This document shows, piece by piece, positions 39,101-51,129 of a stretch of DNA of 64,000 bases; position 1 is the first letter of the stretch; every line of letters begins with the position of its first letter. The position numbers and the translations under genes are program-made. The notes beneath the pieces are model-generated. The model was not told the origin of the DNA. It ran no database searches and worked only from the letters and a program-made list of their open reading frames with translations. This DNA comes from Mansonella perstans (taxonomy: Eukaryota; Nematoda; Chromadorea; Rhabditida; Onchocercidae), in the NCBI GenBank assembly GCA_037074765.1, contig JBAMDO010000199.1:42652-106651 (forward strand), in the 5' to 3' direction.

Positions 39101-42100
39101 AGTACATGCTGACCTTCTATAGAAATGTTTTTCATTTACAAGGCACTGTCTCACAAATAAGTATGAATAATCTAAGTATGAATAAATAAGTATGAACAAT
39201 TTTTAAGTTAAGCCAGATCAACATCATTTTGTGATTTCAGATCTTTTGTAAAGAAATAAGTTGGCATTGAAGAAGCCTTTATTCACATCCTTATGCATTC
39301 ATTAAGCAAGAAGAAAATCAGAACTTTTCTATTTTTTCCTGTTACGATTAGCACTATTTAATGTGAAAACCTCCACTATCACGATTAATTCTTAGAATAA
39401 AAAAATGAGAGCAAATACAACTGAAGAATATTTCGGAGTATTTCGAAGAATATTTCGAATTACTTTATTAGATATATCTCTACTTATTTCTGTCACTAAA
39501 TGCCTAAAATATGAAAATACTTACGTCATGACATCTTTATTGCAATCGGCATCATAAAACAAATGAAAATTGTCAATTTTTGCTGGAATTGAAAATTGAT
39601 TATTTCCAGGATTCCAGCTAGCCTAAAGTCATATTATTATTTAAGGAAAACAGAAATTATACTACCGACAATAAAATGAGAGAAGGGAATTTTTAAACAC
39701 AAGAAGTTATTTATCTTGTCTTTATATCTAATTTTCCCTGCAACTTTTCGTCAAGAGAATTATTTTTAATTGAAAAAAAAAAGTCTCTGTGGCAGTGGAA
39801 ATTATGAATTAAAGAAAATGACCTTTTTTCAGCATGCATTAAAATTAATACCTTATTTGGTACAACATTCACAATATGCTTCGGGTTATAAGAAATCTGC
39901 GGTGGTATACGGCGATTAGCTTCAACCTGAATAGAAATCGACTTAAAGATCGATTATAACATGATTTTTCTCTTCTCTCTACGATCTCGTTTATATAGTT
40001 TATACAGAAATTTATTTTTGGTAATTATGGAAATCCAAATCAAGAAAGGAAAATACCAATTCAACAAACATACCACCATTGCGTTCTCACTAACTCGGAT
40101 ACCAAATGATGCCAAAATGGGATTGAATTTGCTTCCACTCAAATTTAAAGCTTCCATATGCCGCTCTATTTCTTTATGTCGCAAGTTCGGAGCTATGACA
40201 GAGTTCTACAAAAATTATACATATAAATGAATAAATTTAGTAACTGAAGAAAATTTCTGCTTGTTTATCAACCTCTATTTTTAACTGGTGTCACTTAAGC
40301 AGAAAAAGCTAATGAAAATATATAAAAATTGCGAATCAAACGCTGCAAAAAAGAACAAAGTGATATCGTTTTTAACATTTCTTTCGAACGAAAAGTTAGC
40401 TTTTTACCACTCTTTTTCATTCGTTCTATTTTTTATTTTTTATCAAAGAAATTTATCAAACGTTCATTTCGTTCATCAAACGTATCAAATGTTTAGTTTT
40501 TTTACCTAAGAAATTTATCAAAGTTGATAAAAAATTACCCGCTAAGAATTGCAAAACAATAAAAGAAAAAAGTCATTAATATTTAACTGCAACAACAGTT
40601 ACTAATTTAAAGTAAATTATTGCTATGAAGTCAATAAACTTATTGCATGGCAGCGTATGTCACGAAACGAAAGACTACTTGACAAATCTCTCCAGCTTTC
40701 TTACCATAATAGTAGTGGTATTTCTGACTCAAAACTTGTTTTTGATTTCCAGGCTCAATGACAAAATTCAGTAAAAAACTCAGGGTATTTTCAGGTGGGT
40801 TGTATCAAATTATAGTAGCTGCATGGAATTTGTATTTTTAATAAAAACCGCAACAACATATAGTATCAACAAACATAAATAAAAAATGATGCAAGAAAAA
40901 ACGAAATAAGTTATAATGAAAACTGCTACAATCTCACCAGTATCAGAGCTTGCTTCTGGTTCGGTAGAAGTTTTGAATCTGGGACCTTCTGATTTGGGGT
41001 GACATATAAAATTTCAAAGGGAAAAAAGGTTTCACTGGAGTGTGATTTCAAAACAACAGCCGGCAAATCAGGTCTGCAAATGTATTTGAAATTAACGGAA
41101 TACAATTTAAACTTTTGAATTCAGTGTATAAAGCTCAATGAAAATATCAGCAAAAACATCACAAGCATTTAACAGATAATTTTCCAAGAATGGTGAATGA
41201 AAACTAACCTGATATCGATTCCAAGTCTTTTATATGCTTCTATTAGCCGCATATGCCCATTTCTATAAGCAGAAATTGCGCATTAAAAAACAGAATATAA
41301 ATTCGCTCATTACTATATTAAATTTTTATGTCAAATCAATAATACTTTGTTTTTTCCTCTTTTATTCTTAATATGAGCTTTACCAACGGCTCATTATAGC
41401 AACTGCAATGAGTATAATGATGTTCTTTGCAATGACCATTTCTTTTTAATTTTGTTTTGTTTTCATCTCGCTTCCTCTTATTTGTATCTTTCGTTTCTAC
41501 CACCGATCAATCATTATTTTCGTATCATATGGAACTACCGTAATTCGCTTTATTGTTAAGATTACATGAAGTCTGATATGAATACATTACTTTAGAAGGA
41601 AAATCAAGTTATAAAACGTAAATGAACTGATTAGATTTAAGCACCTAAGATCCTTCACTGGTAGAACCGACAAACCATTTGCAATGAACGTTTTCGTATT
41701 ATTTGAACGGAGAAGACGAATGCCTGAAACATGAAAAATATATTTCAAACACATATAAATTTTGATGGAAATTTCGACAGAAATCAAGAATAAATAATTT
41801 GAGCCAAAGCATATAAGCTGAAATTTTCGAACAAAACTAGCAAAGGGAATGTATTTAGGTTACAGAAAATACAATTAATTAATGAAACTAAGATTTTATT
41901 AGCTCCCATACTTTTCAATTTTGATGTTGCATGTACATAAAAATTAAAAAAACATTTTCCGTTGAATTCAAGAATCTTACCTCTGATCACTGGTTCAACG
42001 TGGCGTATAAATTCTTGAAATTCTCTTTTGTTCAAGCAAGGAATGCATGGAATTCGAGCTCCTGACTCATATATTTCAGCAGCAAAGTTCATTAATGCTT

Positions 42101-44866
42101 TTTCATTGAAGAATGGTGTTTTCCTTTCTAAAAAGAATAAATTTTCGCTGAAAAAAGAAAAAAACTATATCTCAAGCTCAAAGTAGTAATAAACTGGTTA
42201 TTAAATGCATACCATCAAGTACCAATGCCGGAACTAAACCAGTTGATTGATTGCCTTCAATAAAACGGATACTTTTATCAGCACCCGTTAGAAGTTTAAC
42301 CCCATTTTTCAATGTAATGTTGTTTTTCTCTTGGTATAAGCGACCACAACCGAAGGAGAAATACGATCCGCTAAAAAGGAAAACTAAACATTTCTTCATT
42401 TATAATAATCTAACATCAAATTAATAACTATGCATAAACGCGATGAAATAAGTCGTATGTTAATTTAAAAATGTTTGAAGAAATAAATTCTAAACCCGCA
42501 AGATAAGTACAACTCGCCGTATTAGTACAAGTTAACACAACAGAATCAAGACATCATTCACTTAAAAATAACAATTGAGAACAAGAAAAAGTGTAGATCC
42601 AACCCGGAGTACAGATGAAAAGAAGAAATCCCAATATCACTAATGAAAGTTTACGAGCAGCTGGTAGAAATTTAAAAAACCAAACCTCCGCAAACCATGT
42701 TGATTTGTTAAGATTTCATAAAACTGCCGCAAAGAATGATCCTGGTTCAATAAATTGGGAGTAATGGATGAATCAAAATCTTTTGTATGAAATGAGTGAG
42801 CAAACTGTCGACATTCGCTAATATTTATACTTATGCTAACGTTACTACCAAATATTTTTTGTAATTCTTGCAAATTATTGGATGATATGATGATTTCAGA
42901 CACCTGAAAATAATGTCTATTAATTAGCCGAGAACACCTGGATACAAAATATCAAAAAACGGGAATGAATAAAGTTTTCAGACTCACTAATTGAATATTA
43001 GCAATCACTTAGCGAAGATCTCCGAAATTTCTAATTTCGTTCCGATTTAAGAAGCCAATAATAATTTTTCTGTGCAATACATATTTCATGCAAAAAATGC
43101 TTCATTTGAACTGTTTTATTTCATCACACTTACCTCATTTATATCCAACGGATGATTCGTGAATAATGTGTTTGACAAATCATATGCATATGCAAACTCT
43201 TTAAGTTTTCGATATCTTTGCAATGCTATGTCGATTAAAAGCATACATTTCCTAGCTCGATATGGGCTAAAAAACATACATATAGAAAAGAACAGTTATT
43301 TTTACATCTCTTAGGAATTCAAATAGGAAAGACAACATGAAGAAGAGAATATTTACTCCTTTTTTCCGTGACATAAATCTACTTTTGCAGCATTGGCGGT
43401 ATGAGGTATTCCAGTACAGGCTTCCATGCGTACATCGTAACGGTAAACGATGCGATCTGTTATTTCCAACGCAAAAACGTTCGTTTTTACCATAACTTTC
43501 TGCTGTATTTTGGCTGGTGATAACCTTGGAAGAATAGTACATGGAGAACCAATTGATGATAATCTGTAAGTGAAACCTATTTTGTTCATTTCCATCTACA
43601 ATAGCGCCCTTTTCTTCTCCTTCTTGAAATAAAACGTAACAGTAATATTCTCTGCATAAATTACTGTAATGTCATTCAATAAAAAAAAAGACTGCGGATC
43701 CAAAACCTTGTATAGCGATGCATATTTCGGCCGTAAGACTGCGACAAAATATCCTCGCGAACGGAATCTGAGCTATGATTATATTCAACCTAGAATGCAT
43801 AGAAAAAATTTATATGTGATATTAGTCAGCAATTTTGCTGGTAGCAGGATTAAAGCTTCTCTCTGTCACCTCTATGCGAACTCTATTTTCACGTGATGCA
43901 AACTTCCGAAATTTTTCAATGAATTTTTTTCTTGAAATAAAGCCTATATCTTTAGTTACGATGTACATTCAAATCTACATATTCAGTCAATGGTTATAGT
44001 CCTAATGGTGGGGAGAAATAATCACCTACAGCAGTTCTCGAAAAAAATTTATATTCCTGTACGAATGAAGGTCTATGATAATGGATAATAGGTTTTTTCA
44101 TTTATCAAACAAACTGGATTCAAAACAAAACCTCAGGAATTCTGTCATCAACATATCATTCTTTCAGTGCAGTGACTCTCAACCTTTCCTTGATCAGGAG
44201 GCACTTTGGCTTTTTATTTGCAGCACAGATTACAACAATCGAAAATAACAAATTCCGTTAATATGAGAATCAACTGTAATTAAAAGTTTTAACGCATCAG
44301 TTAAAAAGGAAACAGCGTCTGCCTTTTTTCTATGCACCATGCCGTTGTCAATCCGACCTATATTTTAGTTCTCACGCACCACCTCCGGTCCGAGGAAGCA
44401 TAAGTTGAGAATCACTGCATTAATGGTTTCTACTAATCCATGAATGCTCCTAAGTATTTTTTCCTGCAGTGCAAGATCTATGTTTAGTGATTTACTTAAG
44501 AAATTAGCTAATGCAACATGAATTTAACCTACTTCTGATCTCGAATCCCTCAACTCCGTCGACGAATTAAGTACAATTGCATTTCCTCCTGAAAAAAAAG
44601 AGTCAATCAATCCTTAACCCGACAGTTGAATAAAATCGCACATACACGAAAAAACTGATCCGATATTACTGTATTCAAGTTGCAAAATTCAACCTTCCAA
44701 CGACAAAAATATTTCTCGCACCTAAAAAAAAAAGTACTTCCTGAATCTAATTGTAAAATTCTGGAATTTACATTCAAGGCAAACTCAGGACGAATAATAA
44801 ATATTAAAGTATACTCTGATTAATCCGACAACGTTTTGAACGACCTCCACGTGTACGCTGTGACAT
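36127..44866 (-). CDS. Argonaute protein, worm-specific (WAGO-like) type
   Basis: Minus-strand exons: 44815-44866, 44533-44588, 43357-43595, 43134-43266, 42686-42903, 42213-42370, 41981-42127, 41645-41723, 41209-41262, 40938-41073, 40074-40205, 39852-39926, 39525-39622, 38810-38985, 38285-38441, 38044-38167, 37690-37890, 37311-37455, 36884-36981, optional 36741-36770, 36501-36688, 36127-36244; about 927-937 aa. Argonautes bind small RNAs and silence complementary transcripts. The N-terminus is Arg/Gly-rich (MSQRTRGGRSKRCR). Then come the linker (IRFIEGNQSTGLVPALVLD), a PAZ region (about 285-400), MID (MNVKNFGHNYRTVPE) and PIWI: VIGYDVCHPEP, VITRDGVSEGQ, AVKRHNKRFF and LPGTVIDHTIT. The first two catalytic Asp are present, but the catalytic His position reads YQADEWAKRG, so slicing is doubtful. 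The tail LPRKRNGKVDWNEVT...TRSNA comes from the last exon; ignoring the weak donor at 36500 would give a stop at 36497-36499 without it. The family is certain, the orthologue is not. Confidence 0.92.
44170..44417. mobile_element. candidate hAT-like MITE in an Argonaute intron
   Basis: A 248-bp segment bounded by 14-bp inverted ends, CAGTGACTCTCAAC at the left and the complement of CAGTGATTCTCAAC at the right (one mismatch). The CAGTG termini and TCTCAAC motif resemble non-autonomous hAT elements. The 8-bp flanks do not form a clean target-site duplication, so the insertion is old or the call is wrong. No transposase is encoded. Confidence 0.5.
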
Positions 44867-44876
44867 TGCTTCACGT

Positions 44877-44878
44877 CT
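44877..44878 (-). promoter_or_regulatory. candidate SL trans-splice acceptor of the Argonaute gene
   Basis: Read on the minus strand, TTATTTTCAG|ACGTGAAGCAATG places a consensus acceptor 10 nt before the start codon. This supports 44866 as the real start. Confidence 0.6.
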
Positions 44879-45396
44879 GAAAATAATGCTGAATAACTTT
44901 AGTGCAGTTGCTGTGAACATGTAACACAGAATATGATACAAATATACCATCATAATATCAAAGAAAGTCATGTAACGTCTAATTAATTTTCACGTCTTTC
45001 CACGTTCTTCGCTTTTTTTTTCAATTGAAATCTAATCAGTCAGTAGAAAAGTTGATGCTCTATTAACGTATAAACACTGAACTATGTGAAATCTCTACCA
45101 CTATAATTTCACGTCATGTAGAAACGAATAAAACGCTATGGACGCTACAGTTAAATACGAACATTTCGTTAGCAGTATTGTATTCATCTAATCTAATCTT
45201 CAAATTTATAGCTTCCATTTAGATTGCATTCATATCTAATCAAACGAGTCAAACTGAAATCTTTATTATTTAAGTGCAAGCTTAAATTACAACCTTTTAA
45301 ACGATTTATTGTTCATCTTATTAGCTTACTTCTAAAATGAAACAACGAAATTTACCTAAAACTGTCATACTTCGGATGAATTTTGTTCACAAAATG

Positions 45397-45500
45397 CAAC
45401 AACAATAAGGTCCTGTATCTTTCTACCTCGCTACTATACAACAATAAGATCGCATATCTTTCTACCTCGACACTATACAACAATAAGATCCCAATGTCGG
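45397..45500. repeat. 40-bp minisatellite, block 1 (diverged)
   Basis: About 2.5 diverged units of the same repeat as blocks 2 and 3 (core TCTTTCTACCTCG, then ACTATACAACAATAAGATC). The end near 45500 runs into the sequence downstream of SL1-like copy A. Confidence 0.85.
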
Positions 45501-45529
45501 GAAATCTTTTTGTATTGGCACAATCGAGT

Positions 45530-45551
45530 CTCAAACTTGGGTAACTAAACC
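45530..45551 (-). other. SL1-like spliced-leader sequence, copy A
   Basis: On the minus strand, 21 of 22 bases match the nematode SL1 leader: GGTTTAGTTACCCAAG then TTTGAG, with one A-to-G change at position 7. The next bases are ACTCGA, so the GT donor that follows the leader in a working SL RNA gene is missing. It is therefore a pseudogene or a copy of a leader already joined to an mRNA body. Confidence 0.8.
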
Positions 45552-45923
45552 CTTTATTATCAAACTTCAAACCGCTCGTTAAATAAATGCAGAAAGAAAA
45601 TGTATAAGCGAATGAGGAAACAAGTGAGTAAATAAACGAAGAACAAAAAGAATGAATGAATGAATGAATCGCACCGTCAGAGGATTGACAGTTTATATAT
45701 CTTAGTAGAACAGGAAGGACTAAGCTTACTAGAAAGGTCACCAGATCACAGTGATAAAGCAGTTGAATTATGGTTCACAGCAGAGGATTTACAACAGCGG
45801 CATCTTTAATGCGATACGATAACAGAATGTGATTTACATATGCAAAAATGTCACAAAAATGTTACAAGAATTCTACTAATTTACACTAAGAGCAAAATCA
45901 CTTCCCTGTATTCCGTTGTTCCA

Positions 45924-45993
45924 ACATCTACCTCGCCACTATACAACAATAAGATCCCGGTACCTTTCTACCTCGCTACTATACAACAATAAG
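45924..45993. repeat. 40-bp minisatellite, block 2
   Basis: About 1.7 units, including one full unit identical to the main type in block 3 (GATCCCGGTACCTTTCTACC and CGCTACTATACAACAATAA). Confidence 0.9.
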
Positions 45994-46131
45994 AAATAGT
46001 GAAGGGAAAACACGGGATCTAGCGATGAAAGGTAATTATAGTAAAAGTAAATTATAGATAATGACAGAAAAGTTTGAGAATATTTCTAATGGATATAATT
46101 ATACAATTAAAGTATGGGGAAAAATTCAAAA

Positions 46132-46519
46132 AGATCCCGGTACCTTTCTACCTCGCTACTATACAACAATAAGATCCCGGCATCTTTCTACTTAGCTACT
46201 ATACAACAATAAGTCCCGGTACCTTTCTACCTCGCTACTATACAACAATAAGATCCCGGTACCTTTCTACCTCGCTACTATACAACAATAAGATCCCGGC
46301 ATCTTTCTACTTAGCTACTATACAACAATAAGATCCCAATACCTCTCTACCTCGCTACTATACAACAATAAGATCCCGGTACCTTTCTACCTCGCTACTA
46401 TACAACAATAAGATCCCGGTACCTTTCTACCTCGCTACTATACAACAATAAGATCCCGGTACCTTTCTACCTCGCTACTATACAACAATAAGATCCTGGT
46501 ACCTTTCTACTTCGCTAAC
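46132..46519. repeat. 40-bp minisatellite, main array, about 9.6 units
   Basis: Head-to-tail 40-bp units (AGATCCCGGTACCTTTCTAC then CTCGCTACTATACAACAATA). A variant with GGCATC and CTTAGC occurs at the second and fifth units, three units apart, hinting at a higher-order period. One unit lacks two bases (AGTCCCGG). Confidence 0.95.
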
Positions 46520-46827
46520 AATGTCCCGTGAACATTCATGACGTATACTAATTCGTTCGTTGCAAGAGTAATTCATTGCAGGGTACAATTCGCCACAGTA
46601 CTGGTAACATTTCGCATTAAAGTGCAATGTCTTTATGGTTTCGTAAATTTTACGTGTTTTACGTTTCATTTTATTTGCGTCTTCGTGTTCTCTTCATTTC
46701 TAAATGGATTCTTTTAGTACGTATATGCGATACATTCTCATCAAAAATAGTATTTATCCTGTTGGGAAACTTCTTTTGATTATGCGATCGAATTATAATT
46801 GCAATTGTATTGTTGATTGTGTAAAGC

Positions 46828-46849
46828 CTCAAACTTGGGTAATTAAACT
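46828..46849 (-). other. SL1-like spliced-leader sequence, copy B
   Basis: On the minus strand, 21 of 22 bases match SL1 (first base A instead of G; AGTTTAATTACCCAAG then TTTGAG). It is followed by GCTTTA, so again without a GT donor. An Sm-site-like string CTATTTTTGATG occurs about 90 nt downstream, but no convincing stem-loop frames it. Confidence 0.8.
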
Positions 46850-47952
46850 TTCTATTAGAAAAATTTAATGACGAGAAAGTTACGTGAGTTATAAACAAAG
46901 CAAATTTAATGGTAAAATTAACAAAATAGAAATAAGGAGAACAGAACCATTCGTTAGAGTGAATAGACTCAAAAATGGTCGTGATAGTAGAATTGATAGT
47001 TTAAATAGTAGTAACTGAGGATTGAAGTTGGAAAAAAGCTCGAGAATCGTCATAAGCTGAGTTAAAAAGAATTGAAATTCATAAGAAAGTGAAATCCTTC
47101 ATAAATTTGAGCATGATTTAAAAAGCACAATACATTACATGTAAATATAATCATCATAACACAAAGAATCTTAGAACATAGTCACACAATGGCTTTGTTT
47201 CGTAGAATAGCACTATAGTTTGCCTCTTTGTTAGTTTATGATAAAAGAGAGGATTGAAAGCACATAATAGGATGGAAGTTTAGACTACAAGAAAGGTATA
47301 AGAAATAAATCTAAACATTATAAAATTAATTAAATTACTCATAAAAACATTAACATTCATTTTACAATTTAATTTATTGACCTATTGGAAGTTTTGCGAT
47401 ATAAAAATCCGCCACATATCCATCATTTCTATCACTCTTGCGAAGTGAAATGTACTGATTGCTTTGCTATCAAACGATATTTTCATCTTGAAACATAAAT
47501 ATATGCCTAGCATAAACAAAATGTTAATTAAACATTAAAATTATCAATCTTTATCATTCCCTCTGATAATTGCTTATATTTTCCATCACTCAATGTTACG
47601 TAAATTGTCATACCAAAGTAACTTTGCTTTTGTTGTTTTTTTTTGTAATTTCCAGTTTTTCAATATTAAAAATACCGAATCCTGCTTATAATTTTCTTTG
47701 TTAAATTAAATATGGACAGTTTATTGATGAAATTTTCCACTTAATAATCATGCTTAAGGAAAAACTCTTTATCTGTTTTTTTTATCAGAAAATTCCTCGT
47801 AATTATTTCCAAAAGCATTGCTTTTCTCGGTGATTTTACTAGATGATTATATATATATAAACATATCAAAATTTGTGACAAATCACAAGATATCTAGGAA
47901 GCGCAATTTTGATATTATATCATTGTTACATTGCTTTGACTTCTTTATTTTA

Positions 47953-48004
47953 AAAAATTTTACAAAACTTTACCAAAGGATTGGTAAAGTTTTGTAAAAT
48001 TTTT
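47953..48004. repeat. perfect 23-bp inverted repeat upstream of ALG2
   Basis: Arms 47953-47975 and 47982-48004 are exact reverse complements (core TTTTACAAAACTTTACCA), with a 6-nt loop AAGGAT. It ends 60 bp before the ALG2 start codon and upstream of its acceptor. Confidence 0.95.
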
Positions 48005-48061
48005 CATTTATCATATACATAATATATATAATTTTTATTATTGCTATGATTATTATAATTC

Positions 48062-48063
48062 AG
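48062..48063 (+). promoter_or_regulatory. candidate SL trans-splice acceptor of ALG2
   Basis: AATTCAG|G ATG: an acceptor AG one base before the start codon, typical for a trans-spliced nematode mRNA with a very short 5' leader. Confidence 0.55.
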
Positions 48064-48064
48064 G

Positions 48065-50619
48065 ATGCTTGTAACGATAATTCATCCAGATTTGGGTATT
48101 GGAGGAGCAGAAAGATTGGTTGTGGATGCAGGGATTGCAATGAAACGAATTGGTCATAGAGTGCAATTTGTAACAAATCATTTCAATCCCAAGCATGCTT
48201 TTATGGAAACTAAAGAATTTGGTTAAATTTTATCTATTATTTTTTGATTTTGGATTCACTTTATTTAACAAAGGTAGTAAAGAAATATGATATTAATTTG
48301 TTATTGCTGGGCAAAATTATGTTTAACTACAATCTTTCAACTACAATTAAAAATTTAACTACAATTTTTAGCGCCAAAACTTTTATCTATCAAATTTTGT
48401 GAAGCATAACTAACAGAAGAGAAATTCAGTAGCTGTTATGGAAATTACGCTGTTATCATAAACATTTATAGGAGAAAGAAATAGCATAAACCTTTAAATA
48501 CTTTTGCTTTTGCTGTAAAACATCTATGTAATTCTTATAAATGATAAAATGCTCCATAGTCGCTTGATTACTGTTATAAAAATTTTTATATTTATGCAAA
48601 TGCCACAAAAAAAAATTATCTTTATAGTTTACAAAAAAATTGCTTCGATGAGATGACAATTGTTAGATTAAAAATATTCCAGAAAATTACCAATATCAAC
48701 ACAAATTCATTTCAGATATTAAAGTTATTGATGTATTTCCACGATCAATTTTTGGATTTGGGCATGCTTTATGTTCTTATGTAAGGATGTGTATAGCAGC
48801 ACTGTATATTTGCATATTTCTGAAAAAAACGGAACTCGTATTTTCTGATTCTGTAAGAATTTCTTTTTTGAAAAATCAATAAATTTGTTTTGTCCTTGAC
48901 AAAGATTTTAGGCATTCTATTTGCAAAGTTTTTATTTGCTGATATTCAAGTAACTTGCAAAACTTTTTTTTCTTTTTTTTTTTTAGATTTCTTCGTGTTT
49001 GTTAATTTTTCGGGTATTTCAATTACTTGGTTTATTCAATGCACCGGTTATTTTCTATTGTCATTTCCCGGATCAATTGCTAACAACGAGAAAGAGTGTG
49101 ATGAAGAAATTCTATCGTTTTTTCATTGACTGGTTTGAAGTAAGCTCACCAATATCAAATTTCAAAAAAATAAAATTTTAATGGATGGATTTGTGTTGGA
49201 AGCGTTTATTTGTTCACTTTCAAATATTAGTTAATCTAAGATATGCAAAAACGTTACTGTAGAATTTTTAAGCGAAATTGTGAAAGTGACATGTATTCAA
49301 TATGCATTATCATTCAATATGTTCCTTTTCTTGCTGCTTGATTCTGTACATCTTGAAGTGGTTTGTGAAAGGTTAGATAGAAATTTTTTGCATGAAATAT
49401 CAAATAGATTGTGTAAAACATGAAACTGATGTTTTATGTTTTACATTTCTTAATTATGTTAGTAAAAAGCTTCATTTTTACTGGAGTAGTTGAAGGAACT
49501 GGAAGTTTGCTCTTTCAACTATTTGCATTTTTCATATGGTTTCTAGGCGTGGACAATAGCAATGGCAGATTTAATTTGTGTGAATAGCGAATTTACGAAA
49601 GAAGTTGTGAGTGAAACATTTCCATGTATTCGTGCTCGACATATTCATGTACTTTATCCGACATTGAATACCAAATTTTTTGATAACAATTCAACAGCTG
49701 CACTGAATGAAATTCCAAAGGAAGCGCGGTTCATTTTCGTATCAATCAATCGATATGAAAGGAAAAAAAATATTGGCCTTGCTTTGGAAGCTTTTCGTTT
49801 GTTTTTCAAATTATCTTTTTTGCTTCACTAATGTTTAAAGAGATGAGTTTCATGTTACAATGGAATTGTTAAAACATTCGTAATTTGTCCAACTTACTGA
49901 ATCTGATAATTGTAATTATACTGTTTTTTTTTTAGGTTTACTTCAAGAGAAGATTCCAGAAGATTATTACCAGTATTGTTTTCTTGTTATTGCTGGTGGC
50001 TATGATATCATGAACAGCGAAAACATTGCACATTTCGTCGAATTACAGAAAAATGCAGTTATACTTAACTTGCCCAAAGAGCAGTATGTATTTTTAAGGT
50101 CACCAAGTATGTTTGCCAGCTATTTGTTTACTTGGGAAAAAAGTAAAAGGAAAAAGAAAAGAAAGAAAAAAAAATTCAGTCTTATATTGAAAAATTTGAT
50201 TGGTGGAAATTTTTTATTTTTTTTAAAATATTATTTTAGCCGACGAAAAGAAACTGGAATTATTAAGGCGCGCAACAGCAGTACTGTACACGCCAAGCAA
50301 TGAACATTTTGGCATTGTACCACTGGAAGCGATGTATATGAAATCTTGTGTAATTGCACTTAATAGTGGTGGACCGCGCGAAACTATTGTCGATGAAGAA
50401 ACAGGATTTTTGGTAGAAGAAAATCCGAATTCATTTGCGGAAAAAATGGCAGAACTTGTCATGAATCAGAATAAAGCTGCTGCTATGGGTGACGCTGGTC
50501 GTAAAAGAGTTGAGTCTGTTTTCGCAATGGATAATTTTGTAATGCGATTAGAAAGTTTGATACATGAAGTTTTATCTGATCCCAATAAATATCATACAAA
50601 ATATCAACATGTTTGGTAG
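48065..50619 (+). CDS. ALG2: alpha-1,3/1,6-mannosyltransferase ALG2
   Basis: Six exons: 48065-48221, 48716-48852, 48987-49139, 49547-49796, 49936-50106, 50240-50619, giving about 415 aa, all with GT-AG borders and matching phases. ALG2 adds the second and third mannose to the dolichol-linked glycan on the cytosolic face of the ER for N-glycosylation. It is a GT4-type glycosyltransferase: the N-terminal Rossmann half has [17 protein letters not shown], a hydrophobic stretch [15 protein letters not shown] and [15 protein letters not shown]. The C-terminal half has [37 protein letters not shown] (the E-x7-E motif) and [17 protein letters not shown]. The start follows an acceptor AG directly. Confidence 0.94.
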
Positions 50620-51129
50620 GATTATTAGGATTTTTTTGCTTGATAACATGGCTACTAATATTTAAAATGGATTTAAAATTTACGGGGATTTCTATTTGCC
50701 ATATTTTTTACGAAAATAAGTTTTGTATGCTAAACTTTTAAAAATTTTATAGGATAATATCGAGATAGAAAAAAAAGTAACAAATAGAAATAGATAATCG
50801 CTTAAAATCTGACATATGATAAATTTGATGATATGATTTAAGTGAGTGCGATGAATTTTTCTTGGCGAATACAAGAAGAATGCAATCAAGTCAAAAAAGC
50901 TTCACCACAAGCTTATAAAAGAAATGAACCATTTATCTGAAAAAAAATGAATTAAAATTTAAAAAAAAAAGTAATTTCTGAAGCAGAACTGGAAAATATA
51001 ATCTCTGAAACATTACGAAAACTGGATATCAATGATGATAGTTATATAACCATATACTGAATACACGTTGTTCCTTTGTGCGTTTTGGACGCTGCTCTCC
51101 ATCATGAACATTTTCCGATATTTTAATAA

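Larger units (their letters stand above)
44879..48064. other. repeat-rich intergenic region
   Basis: This lies between the divergent Argonaute (minus) and ALG2 (plus) genes. It holds two SL1-like sequences, three blocks of one 40-bp minisatellite and the inverted repeat at 47953-48004. The minus-strand open frames at 45352-45741, 46478-46669 and 46671-46898 run through these repeats and show no recognisable domain. Confidence 0.7.

Noticed and set aside
43669..43896. Plus-strand 75-codon open frame
   Set aside because: It lies antisense in an Argonaute intron, has no recognisable motif, no splice partners and low-complexity Lys-rich start.
45352..45741. Minus-strand 129-codon open frame
   Set aside because: Its coding appearance comes from the 40-bp minisatellite (repeated SEVERY-type peptide) and the SL1-like segment.
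46828..46849. Functional SL1 RNA gene
   Set aside because: The leader is not followed by GT, and no SL RNA-type stem-loops around an Sm site could be drawn.
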